A model generated the notes under the pieces. That model had not been told where the DNA came from, did not search any database, and saw only the letters and a program-made list of their open reading frames with translations. A stretch of DNA of 6,454 nt from an uncultured Oscillospiraceae bacterium (lineage in GTDB: Bacteria > Bacillota_A > Clostridia > Oscillospirales > Oscillospiraceae). Each line of letters starts with the position of its first letter. The stretch's first letter is position 1. The stretch covers positions 1 through 6,454 of the forward strand of contig CANRMG010000110.1 in the NCBI GenBank assembly GCA_947631675.1, in the 5' to 3' direction. The position numbers were made by a program, and so were the translations under genes. This document shows, piece by piece, positions 1 to 6,370 of this stretch.

Positions 1-1
1 G

Positions 2-1432
2 GTGGTGGACGCCAGCCAGGGCGTGGAGGCCCAGACCCTGGCCAACACCTACCTCGCCCTGGACCACGACCTGGAGATACTGCCCGTTATCAACAAGATC
101 GATCTGCCCGCGGCGGACCCCGCCCGGGTGAAGGCGGAGATAGAGGACATCATCGGCATCCCCGCCATGGACGCGCCGGAAATATCCGCGAAAAACGGCA
201 TCAATATCCAGTCCGTCCTGGACGACATCATCGCCAACGTCCCGGCCCCCCAGGGGGACCCCAAAGCGCCTTTGAAGGCCCTGGTGTTCGACAGCCAGTA
301 CGACAGCTACCGGGGCGTCATCGTCCTATATAAGGTCGTGGAGGTGGGCCACCTTCTGCCCACCCGCCTGGAGCCTTGCGACACTCTCACCGCCGGGGAG
401 GTGGGCTACTTCACCGCCAGCATCAAGAACGTCCGGGACACCCGCATCGGCGACACGGTGACGGGGGCGGAGCATCCTGCGGCGGAGCCCCTGCCCGGCT
501 ACCGGCCCGCCCGGAGCATGGTCTACTGCGGCATCTACACCGAGGACGGGTCCAAGTACCCCGACCTGCGGGACGCGCTGGAAAAACTGCAATTGAACGA
601 CGCCAGCCTCTCCTTCGAGCCGGAATCCTCCGTGGCCCTGGGCTTTGGTTTCCGGTGCGGCTTTTTGGGCATGCTCCACCTTGAGATCATCCAAGAGCGG
701 CTGGAGCGGGAGTTCGACCTGGACCTGGTGACCACCCTGCCCTCGGTCATCTATGAGATCGAGATGACGGACGGCTCTATCAAATACGTGGACAACCCCC
801 ACAACTACCCGGAGGTGTCCGCCATCGCCGAGGCCCGGGAGCCCTTCGTGAAGATGAGCATCATCACCCCCAACGAGTTCGTGGGCAACATCATGCCCCT
901 GTGCCAAGACCGGCGGGGCATCTACGAGGGCATGCAGTATCTGGACCAGCGGCTGGTGGAGCTCAAGTACGAGATGCCCCTGGGTGAGATCATCTACGAC
1001 TTTTTCGACACCCTCAAGGCCCGGACGAAGGGCTACGCCTCCATGGACTACGAGTTTTCCTGCTACAAGCCCTCGGAGCTGGTGAAGGTGGACCTCTTGC
1101 TGAATGGCGAGGCGGTGGACGCCCTGAGCCTCATCGCCCACCGGGACAAGGCCTATCCCCGGGCCCGGCGGCTTTGCGAAAAGCTGAAAGAGAACATCCC
1201 CAGACAGCTTTTCGAGGTGCCCATCCAGGCGGCCATCGGCGGGAAGATCATCGCCCGGGAGACGGTGAAGGCCCTTCGCAAAGACGTGCTGGCCAAGTGC
1301 TACGGCGGCGACATCACCCGCAAGAAGAAGCTTCTGGAAAAGCAGAAGGAGGGCAAGAAGAAGATGCGCTCTCTCGGCAGCGTGCAGCTGCCTACGGAGG
1401 CATTTCTGGCGGTCCTCAAGCTGGATGAATGA
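2..1432 (+). CDS. lepA: Elongation factor 4 (LepA), 5'-truncated by the window edge
   Basis: This is the ribosome-associated GTPase EF4/LepA, which acts on elongating or assembling 70S ribosomes in the cytoplasm. The frame is open from the first bases, so the true start lies upstream; the GTG at position 2 is an internal valine of the VVDASQG segment that follows G3. The P-loop, switch I and DTPGH motifs are therefore missing. Visible are G4 (NKID, window residues 31-34), G5 (SAK, 62-64), a shortened domain II, the LepA signature [13 protein letters not shown], and the complete LepA-specific C-terminal domain with [20 protein letters not shown], ending at TGA 1430-1432. Compared from memory with E. 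coli and B. subtilis LepA, about 22 residues are absent just after window residue 113 (VVE then VGH), where domain II normally carries its G-x-x-x-x-G barrel strands. The rest aligns without gaps. The family identity is certain. Whether this copy is fully functional is open. Confidence 0.96.
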   Translation: MVDASQGVEAQTLANTYLALDHDLEILPVINKIDLPAADPARVKAEIEDIIGIPAMDAPEISAKNGINIQSVLDDIIANVPAPQGDPKAPLKALVFDSQYDSYRGVIVLYKVVEVGHLLPTRLEPCDTLTAGEVGYFTASIKNVRDTRIGDTVTGAEHPAAEPLPGYRPARSMVYCGIYTEDGSKYPDLRDALEKLQLNDASLSFEPESSVALGFGFRCGFLGMLHLEIIQERLEREFDLDLVTTLPSVIYEIEMTDGSIKYVDNPHNYPEVSAIAEAREPFVKMSIITPNEFVGNIMPLCQDRRGIYEGMQYLDQRLVELKYEMPLGEIIYDFFDTLKARTKGYASMDYEFSCYKPSELVKVDLLLNGEAVDALSLIAHRDKAYPRARRLCEKLKENIPRQLFEVPIQAAIGGKIIARETVKALRKDVLAKCYGGDITRKKKLLEKQKEGKKKMRSLGSVQLPTEAFLAVLKLDE

Positions 1433-1447
1433 AAAGGAGGATAGCAC

Positions 1448-2470
1448 ATGAAAACATCGTCAAGACCCTTTGGCACCCTGGCAGACGGCACGCCCGTCAC
1501 CGCCTGGACCCTGGAAAACAGCCATGGCATGGCCGTGACCGTCATCGACTACGGCGCCGCGGTCCAGTCCATCCTCGTGCCCGACAAGACCGGCGGCTTC
1601 ACGGACGTGGCCCTGGGCTACGACACTGCGGCGGAGTATGAGGCCAGCGACGGCTTTTTGGGCGCGGCCATCGGCCGGGTGGGCAACCGCATCGGCGGGG
1701 CCCGGTTCTCCCTGAACGGCGTGGAATATACCCTGGCGAAAAACGACGGGGAAAACTCCCTTCACGGCGGCTGGAAGGGCTTCGACAAGCGCATGTGGTC
1801 CGGCGCCGTAAAGGGCGACGCCCTGGTGTTCTCCCGCCTTTCTCCCGACGGGGAGGAGAACTACCCCGGGAACCTGACCGTGACGGTGACCTATACCCTC
1901 ACGGAGGACGGGACATTCACCATCGCCTACGACGCTGTGTGCGACAAAGACACCCTCCTGAACCTGGCCAACCATACATACTTCAACCTCAATGGCGGCG
2001 GCTCCGTGCTGGACCATGAGCTTCAGATCAACGCCGAGCGCTTCTGCGAGAGCGACCCCGGCTGCCTGCCCACGGGAAGGCTCCTGGACGTGGAGGGCAC
2101 GCCCTTTGACTTCCGCGTGCCGAAGATCATCGGCCGGGACCTGGGCGCGGACTGTGAGCAGCTTCGCTGCGGCAACGGCTACGACCACAACTACGTCCTT
2201 TCCGGCCAGACCGCCGCGGTGCTTTTTAGCGCCGAGAGCGGCGTGGAGATGACCATAAAGACGGACATGCCCGGCATCCAGTTTTATACCTCCAACGGCC
2301 TTGGCGAGCGCAAGGGCAAGGGCGGAAAGCCCATGGGCGTGCACGGGGCGGTGTGCCTGGAGACCCAGCTGTTCCCCAACGCCATGAACTGCTGGACCTT
2401 CCCCTCTCCGGTGCTGCGGGCGGGCGTGAAGGCCCACACCGAGACGAGCTACCGCTTCGCCGTCCGGTGA
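1448..2470 (+). CDS. galM: Aldose 1-epimerase (galactose mutarotase)
   Basis: This cytoplasmic enzyme interconverts the alpha and beta anomers of galactose, glucose and related aldoses, feeding the Leloir pathway and general sugar uptake. The 340-residue length is normal for the GalM family. Sequence signs, in order, are GRVGNRIGGARF (sugar-binding N80 and R81), NSLHGG (H106), the catalytic-acid histidine in ANHTYFNLNG (H176), the substrate-binding aspartate in GYDHNYV (D246), and the catalytic-base glutamate in VCLETQLFPNAMN (E305). All expected active-site residues are present. The ATG is set by a near-perfect AAAGGAGG at 1433-1440 with a 7-nt spacer. It starts 15 nt after the lepA stop, with no terminator or clear promoter between, so read-through from lepA is likely. 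No galK, galT or galE is in view, so its specific sugar cannot be deduced. The family also contains Leloir-independent mutarotases. Confidence 0.95.
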   Translation: MKTSSRPFGTLADGTPVTAWTLENSHGMAVTVIDYGAAVQSILVPDKTGGFTDVALGYDTAAEYEASDGFLGAAIGRVGNRIGGARFSLNGVEYTLAKNDGENSLHGGWKGFDKRMWSGAVKGDALVFSRLSPDGEENYPGNLTVTVTYTLTEDGTFTIAYDAVCDKDTLLNLANHTYFNLNGGGSVLDHELQINAERFCESDPGCLPTGRLLDVEGTPFDFRVPKIIGRDLGADCEQLRCGNGYDHNYVLSGQTAAVLFSAESGVEMTIKTDMPGIQFYTSNGLGERKGKGGKPMGVHGAVCLETQLFPNAMNCWTFPSPVLRAGVKAHTETSYRFAVR

Positions 2471-2489
2471 TGCTTCCAGATCCTGGGCG

Positions 2490-2518
2490 TTGACGGTCTC
2501 CCGAAATGCGGGTATAAT
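2490..2518 (+). promoter_or_regulatory. Near-consensus sigma-A promoter for the secreted-protein gene
   Basis: A -35 box TTGACG (2490-2495, 5 of 6 consensus bases) and a -10 box TATAAT (2513-2518, 6 of 6) are separated by exactly 17 bp. Transcription would start near 2525, about 27 nt before the ATG at 2552. The promoter begins 20 nt after the galM stop, so the downstream gene is an independent unit. A short dyad, CCCG-aaatg-CGGG (2500-2512), lies inside the spacer and could be chance or an operator. Confidence 0.8.
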
Positions 2519-2520
2519 CA

Positions 2521-2538
2521 GCGCGAAAGCTTCCGCGC
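2521..2538 (+). other. Short inverted repeat in the 5' leader, next to the ribosome binding site
   Basis: GCGCG (2521-2525) and CGCGC (2534-2538) can pair around an 8-nt loop (2526-2533). The structure directly abuts the AAAGGAG ribosome binding site at 2539-2545. It could stabilise the 5' end of the mRNA, but if transcription starts near 2525 most of the left arm would not be in the RNA. A role is unproven. Confidence 0.3.
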
Positions 2539-2551
2539 AAAGGAGAAAGAT

Positions 2552-3187
2552 ATGAAAAAGCTGATCACCGGGATCCTGGCCGGGCTGGCGGCGATGGTAT
2601 TCGTGCTGCCCGTGTTCGCGGCAGGCACCGGCGCCCGGGCGGCGGCCGGGGACGCCCCCGTCCCGCCGGACGGCATCGCCCTGGTGGACGCGACCCCCAC
2701 GGACATCCCGGAGGAGGACGACACCGGCACCGACACCACCCCTCCCCCCGACACCACCCCTGCCCCTGAGGACCCGGATATCCAGCCGCCGGCAGGCGGC
2801 ACCGGCTGGCGGTATGTGCCGGAGACGGGAGATTATTACTACTTCAAGGACTATGTGCGCAAGGGCGATTATTGGGTGGGCTTCGCCGACGGCGCCAGCA
2901 AGTGGGCAAACAACTGGTACTACGCCGACGCCACGGGCAAGCTGCTCACTGGGTTCCAGTACCTGGACGACCTCAAGGGCGGCAAGGCCTGGTATATGCT
3001 CCAGACCACCAACGCCAACGGCGAGATCGGCAAGATGCTCACCGGCTGGCAGCAGACCTATACCGCTGCCGGCACGGGCTATTTCAGCCCCAAGTACGGC
3101 TCCCAGGGCCTGTGCACCTATACAACGGCCTGGGGCAGCTATAGCGCCGCCACGGGCCTGTGGGGCGATGGCCAGAGCCACCGGTAA
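2552..3187 (+). CDS. Small secreted protein with cell-wall-binding-like aromatic repeats
   Basis: The 211-residue precursor begins with a clear Sec signal peptide: MKK, a hydrophobic core at residues 4-22, and an A-x-A-like site near VFA-A (about 23/24) or GARA-AA (about 30). Residues 31-82 form a low-complexity acidic, Pro/Thr-rich linker including DTTPPPDTTPAPED. From residue 85 on, the chain is rich in Trp, Tyr and Gly. Patterns such as NNWYYADATGKLLTGFQYL (121-139) and the stretch ending in GKMLTGWQ (160-167) resemble the W-YY-x(n)-TGK-x-x-TGW units of CW_binding_1/choline- or glucan-binding repeats, with divergent spacing. No catalytic domain, LPXTG sorting motif or C-terminal membrane segment is seen, so it is probably released or non-covalently bound to the envelope. 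The start is set by AAAGGAG (2539-2545, 6-nt spacer). It has its own promoter, and a terminator follows 19 nt after the stop. The function is unknown; adhesion, envelope scaffolding or an inhibitor role are all possible. Confidence 0.85.
   Translation: MKKLITGILAGLAAMVFVLPVFAAGTGARAAAGDAPVPPDGIALVDATPTDIPEEDDTGTDTTPPPDTTPAPEDPDIQPPAGGTGWRYVPETGDYYYFKDYVRKGDYWVGFADGASKWANNWYYADATGKLLTGFQYLDDLKGGKAWYMLQTTNANGEIGKMLTGWQQTYTAAGTGYFSPKYGSQGLCTYTTAWGSYSAATGLWGDGQSHR
2732..2767 (+). repeat. Two tandem copies of an 18-bp unit in the linker coding region
   Basis: Positions 2732-2749 and 2750-2767 are direct repeats of 18 bp that differ at only two positions. They encode DTTPPP and DTTPAP in the proline/threonine-rich linker. 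A partial, degenerate copy (gacaccggcacc, 2720-2731) precedes them. The unit is a multiple of three, so copy-number changes would keep the frame. Confidence 0.75.
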
Positions 3188-3206
3188 GCCCGGCGAAACA
3201 TAAAAA

Positions 3207-3230
3207 AAGGACACGCAAAAGCGTGTCCTT
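3207..3230. terminator. Bidirectional Rho-independent terminator between convergent genes
   Basis: A perfect 10-bp stem, AAGGACACGC (3207-3216) with GCGTGTCCTT (3221-3230), encloses an AAAA loop. On the plus strand it is followed by cTTTTcgtct. On the minus strand it is followed by a run of seven T (the complement of A 3202-3208, partly in the stem). It sits 19 nt after the stop of the secreted-protein gene and 15 nt after the stop of the convergent tetR-type gene, so it can end both transcripts. The T-tract is better on the minus strand. Confidence 0.9.
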
Positions 3231-3245
3231 CTTTTCGTCTGTGGC

Positions 3246-3779
3246 TCACATCGCCATCTGGATGAAGAGCCGAGCCAGCTTTTCCGGCGGCTCCCGCTCC
3301 TCCTTGTTCAGCCACAGGCTGACCATGCGGAACGCCCCGTAGGTGATGAAGTTGTACAGATACTCCACCTCCGCCTCGTCGTGGGTCCGAAGGTAATTCT
3401 TCCGCACGATCCCCTGGAGCACCTCGGAGGAGAACACCCGCTGGGGGAAGGCGGGGTCGATGTTGTTGTTGATGATCAGCCGGGCGAACTCCAGATTCTC
3501 CTCCAGGTAATCGCAGGTAGCCCGGATGATCCGCTCCGGGCTGGTCTCATGCTGCGTCACGGTGCTGTTGACGAAGGCGACGATGTCGTCCTCCATGTCG
3601 GCCAGCAGGTCGAATTGGCTGCCATAGTATTTATAAAACGTGGTCCGGTTCACGTCCGCCCGCTGGCACAGCTCCCGGATGGAGATCTGGTAGATGCTCT
3701 GCTGGCGCAGCAGCTCGATCAGAGCGTCCTTCAAAAGCCGCTTGGTCATGGTCACGCGGCGGTCCTCTTTTTTCTCCAT
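3246..3779 (-). CDS. TetR/AcrR-family transcriptional regulator, likely repressor of the divergent MMPL gene
   Basis: This is a 177-residue one-component regulator. The N-terminal part matches the TetR DNA-binding domain: helix 1 at about residues 11-26 (MTKRLLKDALIELLRQ), then a helix-turn-helix at about 31-52 containing ISIRELCQRADVNRTTFYKYY, with the family's typical R-x-T-F-Y-x-Y recognition helix. The rest is a helical ligand and dimerisation domain. Its end (YNFITYGAFRMVSLWLN, about 141-157) resembles the G-x-x-x-x-x-x-x-W-L pattern of the C-terminal domain in DhaS/YhgD-like regulators; that sub-family match is from memory. The start ATG (3777-3779) has AAGGAA (3787-3792 on the plus strand) 7 nt upstream. 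M11 is an alternative start but would trim the N-terminal extension. The gene is divergent from the MMPL transporter across about 160 nt, the usual arrangement for a TetR repressor and its target exporter. The ligand cannot be read from the sequence. Confidence 0.92.
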   Translation of the reverse strand: MEKKEDRRVTMTKRLLKDALIELLRQQSIYQISIRELCQRADVNRTTFYKYYGSQFDLLADMEDDIVAFVNSTVTQHETSPERIIRATCDYLEENLEFARLIINNNIDPAFPQRVFSSEVLQGIVRKNYLRTHDEAEVEYLYNFITYGAFRMVSLWLNKEEREPPEKLARLFIQMAM

Positions 3780-3817
3780 GGCGCACTTCCTTAATTTGTA
3801 AATTATTTGTGAAAAAA

Positions 3818-3840
3818 CAACACGAACCGCCGGAATGTTG
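3818..3840. promoter_or_regulatory. Candidate TetR operator, 23-bp dyad
   Basis: CAACA (3818-3822) and TGTTG (3836-3840) are exact inverted arms around a 13-nt GC-rich centre that itself contains CCGcCGG. The dyad lies in the divergent control region, 39-61 nt upstream of the regulator's ATG, where it could mediate autoregulation. The size fits TetR-family operators. No binding data exist, and the arms are short. Confidence 0.35.
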
Positions 3841-3871
3841 AGAAACGGTCCATTGTTTAATCATCTGCCGG

Positions 3872-3900
3872 TTGTTTTGCCAACACATGTTCATTATAAT
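3872..3900 (+). promoter_or_regulatory. Sigma-A promoter for the MMPL transporter gene
   Basis: TTGTTT (3872-3877, 4 of 6 consensus) and TATAAT (3895-3900, 6 of 6) are spaced by 17 bp. Transcription would start near 3907, giving a leader of about 32 nt to the ATG at 3939. A perfect -10 with a weaker -35 is consistent with a regulated promoter. No comparably good promoter was found for the divergent regulator gene. The best minus-strand -35 is TTGGCA (complement of 3878-3883), which lacks a good -10. Confidence 0.65.
3882..3891. promoter_or_regulatory. Candidate operator half-sites between the -35 and -10 boxes
   Basis: AACA-ca-TGTT (3882-3891) is a small dyad located in the spacer of the MMPL promoter. 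It repeats the CAACA/TGTTG half-site sequence of the dyad at 3818-3840. A GTTG also lies at 3871-3874 and forms an alternative dyad with CAAC 3881-3884. A repressor bound here would block RNA polymerase directly. The short length makes chance possible. Confidence 0.35.
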
Positions 3901-3927
3901 TTGATCACTACTAAAAATCAAGCTGGG

Positions 3928-3942
3928 ATGTGTGCGCAATGA
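3928..3942 (+). other. Possible four-codon leader reading frame overlapping the MMPL start
   Basis: ATG TGT GCG CAA TGA (3928-3942) encodes MCAQ. Its stop codon overlaps the proposed MMPL start in the form ATGA at 3939-3942, an arrangement that allows translational coupling. No strong ribosome binding site is seen upstream of the mini-frame, so translation of it is unproven and it may be chance. Confidence 0.2.
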
Positions 3943-6359
3943 AAAAGACGGCCGATTTTTTGGTGAACAGGCGGTACGCCCTGCTGGCGGTCATGCTGGC
4001 GGCGGCGCTGGTGTGCGCCTTTCTCGCGGCGGGGCTGGAGACCAACCGGGACCTGACGAAGTACCTGCCGGAGGACTCCAATATGCGCCAGGGATTGGAC
4101 CTCATGGAAGAGACTTTCCCCGGCGAGGAGGCCTCCATCCGGGTGATGTTTGACGGTTTGGACGAGGGGGATGCCGCTGCCGTCCGGGAGAAGCTGGCGG
4201 CCATCCCCGACGTGAGCGCCGTGGCGTACGAGCCGGACAGCGAGGCGTACAATAAGGACGGGCACACGCTTTTCGTCGTCAGCACCGCTTATGACTACGG
4301 CACGGCGGAGGAGCAGGCCGTCGAGGACGCCGTCGGGCAGGGCTTTCCCGGCTATGACATGGTATGGCGCAGCAACGACGTGCAGCCCACGAAGGTGACC
4401 TTCCGGCTGCTGGCCGGGGCCGCCTCCCTGGCCCTGGTGATCCTGGTCATCATGAGCCGGTCCTGGCTGGAGCCGGTGCTGTTTCTGGCCACCATCGGCG
4501 TGGCCATCGTGATAAACCTGGGCTCCAACATCATCTTCCCCTACGTCTCGGAGACCACCGCCTCCATCGGCCCCATCATCCAGCTGGTGCTGTCCATGGA
4601 CTACTCCATCATCCTGATGAACCGCTACCGGCAGGAGAAGGCGCTCTCGCCCGACAGGACTCAGGCCATGAAAAACGCCCTGTCGGGGGCCTTCGCCTCC
4701 ATCGTCTCCAGCTCCCTCACCACGGTGGTGGGGCTTTTGGCGCTGGTGCTCCTCTCCTTCAAAATGGGGCCGGAGCTGGCCATCGTGCTGGCGAAGGGCG
4801 TCTTTTTCAGCATGCTGTGCGTGTTCACCGTGCTGCCCGCGCTGATCCTGGCCTGCGATAAGGGCATCGAGAAAAGCCGCAAGGCCGCGCCCTGCATCCC
4901 CATGGGCCTGGCCGCCAGGGCCAGCAATAAGGCCCGGTACGTCATGCCCGTCCTGTTCGCGGCCCTGCTGGTGGGATTCTATATCCTCCAGAGCGGCACC
5001 CGGATCACCTTCACCGAGGGCACGGCCGACCCCATCTCGGAGGTGTTCGGCAAGGAAAATACCGTTGTACTGGTGTACGGCGACGAGGACGAGGAAAACG
5101 TTCCGGCCCTCATCGCCGCCATGGAGGGGGACGAACACATCCTGTCCCTCACGGGCTACGCCAACACCCTGGGCCAGAGCTACGACGCCGCGGACATGGC
5201 CCGGGCGCTGTCGGCTATGGACGGGGGCGCCGGACTGGATGAGGGCCTTGTGCGTATGCTCTATTATGACTATCAGAGCGGCGGCGAATACCCCCCTATG
5301 ACCGTAGGGGAATTTGGTGTCTTCCTCCAGAAGGATGTGATGACGGACCCGCGCCTGGCGGCATTTCTGGATGAGAGCATGCTCCAAAGCATCGGGCTCA
5401 TGGGGCAGTTTTCCGACCCCGCGGCGTTGGCCGCGCCCATGACCGCGGCGGAGATGGCCGCCATGCTGAGCAGCTTCTCGGAGGGGGTCAGCCCGGAGCA
5501 GATGGAGCTTTTGTACCTCTGTTATGGCTCTATCTACCTGCTGGACGAGGGGCAGACCATGACCATCCCCCAGCTTCTCGACTACCTCTGCGGCGATGTG
5601 CTGGAGAGCGGACGCTTCGCGGCTTTCCTCGACGGCGGGACGGCCCAGCGCCTCGCGGGCGCCAGGGACCAGCTGAACGAGGCCGCCGGACAGCTGAAAA
5701 GCGGCGGCTACGGCCGGCTGATCTTCACCACGGACTACCCGGAGGAATCGGAGGAGACCGCGGCCTTCATGGAAAAGCTGGACGGCGCCCGCCGGGAGCA
5801 TTTGCAGGGGCCCTCCTACCTGGTGGGCACATCGGCCATGGTCTATGAGATGGACGCCAGCTTCGCCGGGGAGTACCGGACCATCTCTCTCGTCACCGCC
5901 GCCGCCATCTTCCTGGTGGTGCTGCTGACCTTCCGGAGCCTGGCGGTCCCGGCGCTGCTGACGCTGCTGGTGCAGTGCGGCGTGTATATCACCGTGACGG
6001 TGATCGGCCTTTTCGGCGGGTCCATGTACTATCTGGCCCTGCTGATCGTGCAGAGCATCCTCATGGGCGCCACCATCGACTACGGCATCGTGTTCAGCAC
6101 CTATTACCGCCAGGCGCGGCGGACGCTGGAGCGGCCCGACGCGCTGAAGGCGGCCTATGACGGCTCCATCCACACCATCATGACCTCCGGCTCCATACTG
6201 GTGCTGGTGCTGGCCGTGCTGGGGTTTTTCGCGGACTCCTTCGTCGCCCAAGTGTGCCGGACCCTCTCTATCGGCTCGCTGGTGGCCATACTGCTGATCC
6301 TGTTCGTGCTGCCCGCTATGCTGGCGTGCTTCGACCGGTTCGCGGTGAAGAAAAAATGA
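3939..6359 (+). CDS. MMPL/RND-superfamily membrane transporter
   Basis: This 806-residue protein is a probable proton-driven exporter in the cytoplasmic membrane, of the MMPL family (YdfJ/YdgH-like in Firmicutes; MmpL3 is the best-studied relative and exports lipids). It shows the two-fold RND plan: TM1 about 12-31, a first external domain 32-154, TM2-6 about 155-304, TM7 about 334-350, a large external domain about 351-648, then TM8-12 about 649-798. Both halves carry the MMPL proton-relay Asp-Tyr pair in TM4 and TM10: LSMDYSIILMNRYRQ (D221, Y222) and GATIDYGIVFSTYYRQ (D714, Y715). The second external domain is over twice the first and holds a duplicated segment of about 70 residues. I chose ATG 3939, which starts MKKTADFLVNRRYALL; GTG 3930 in the same frame would add three residues (MCA). 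The only ribosome binding site is a weak GGGA at 3925-3928. The divergent TetR gene is its likely repressor. The substrate is unknown; lipids, fatty acids or amphiphilic drugs are reasonable guesses. Confidence 0.93.
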   Translation: MKKTADFLVNRRYALLAVMLAAALVCAFLAAGLETNRDLTKYLPEDSNMRQGLDLMEETFPGEEASIRVMFDGLDEGDAAAVREKLAAIPDVSAVAYEPDSEAYNKDGHTLFVVSTAYDYGTAEEQAVEDAVGQGFPGYDMVWRSNDVQPTKVTFRLLAGAASLALVILVIMSRSWLEPVLFLATIGVAIVINLGSNIIFPYVSETTASIGPIIQLVLSMDYSIILMNRYRQEKALSPDRTQAMKNALSGAFASIVSSSLTTVVGLLALVLLSFKMGPELAIVLAKGVFFSMLCVFTVLPALILACDKGIEKSRKAAPCIPMGLAARASNKARYVMPVLFAALLVGFYILQSGTRITFTEGTADPISEVFGKENTVVLVYGDEDEENVPALIAAMEGDEHILSLTGYANTLGQSYDAADMARALSAMDGGAGLDEGLVRMLYYDYQSGGEYPPMTVGEFGVFLQKDVMTDPRLAAFLDESMLQSIGLMGQFSDPAALAAPMTAAEMAAMLSSFSEGVSPEQMELLYLCYGSIYLLDEGQTMTIPQLLDYLCGDVLESGRFAAFLDGGTAQRLAGARDQLNEAAGQLKSGGYGRLIFTTDYPEESEETAAFMEKLDGARREHLQGPSYLVGTSAMVYEMDASFAGEYRTISLVTAAAIFLVVLLTFRSLAVPALLTLLVQCGVYITVTVIGLFGGSMYYLALLIVQSILMGATIDYGIVFSTYYRQARRTLERPDALKAAYDGSIHTIMTSGSILVLVLAVLGFFADSFVAQVCRTLSIGSLVAILLILFVLPAMLACFDRFAVKKK
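5184..5393 (+). repeat. MMPL external-domain duplicated segment, copy 1
   Basis: Residues 416-485 (numbered from ATG 3939) run from DAADMARALSAM through LYYDYQS and MTVGEFGVFLQKDV to RLAAFLDESMLQSI. By eye this aligns with the segment 502-572. The last 32 residues align without gaps, with about 12 identities (MT, L, DV, R, AAFLD, Q). The similarity is at protein level; the DNA has diverged, so the duplication is old. Confidence 0.65.
5442..5654 (+). repeat. MMPL external-domain duplicated segment, copy 2
   Basis: Residues 502-572 (numbered from ATG 3939) run from TAAEMAAMLSSF through LYLCYGS and MTIPQLLDYLCGDV to RFAAFLDGGTAQRL. They mirror copy 1 in the same order, with a small insertion before the MT motif. 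The two copies are joined by a linker of about 16 residues. Together they make up most of the extra length of the second external loop. Confidence 0.65.
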
Positions 6360-6370
6360 TTGGCACTTTT

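Noticed and set aside
326..1447. 373-codon open frame on the minus strand opposite lepA
   Set aside because: It is a mirror of the LepA coding sequence with no start signal or domain; LepA itself is unmistakable on the plus strand.
1429..1641. Small plus-strand frame starting at the ATGA overlapping the lepA stop
   Set aside because: It overlaps galM in another frame, lacks a suitably placed ribosome binding site, and gives an Arg/His-rich shadow translation.
1460..3214. Long open frame on the minus strand opposite galM and the secreted-protein gene
   Set aside because: It is antisense to two well-supported genes, its translation is low-complexity (rich in G, A, V, H and R) with no recognisable domain, and it follows from high third-position GC on the plus strand.
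3845..3860. Imperfect dyad AAAC...GTTT as a third operator
   Set aside because: Only the outer four base pairs match, with mismatches inside. It is too weak to call.
3901..3921. TTGAT...ATCAA inverted repeat in the MMPL leader as an operator
   Set aside because: The arms are only 5 bp in AT-rich sequence with an 11-nt spacer, and they do not share the CAACA/TGTTG half-site of the other dyads.
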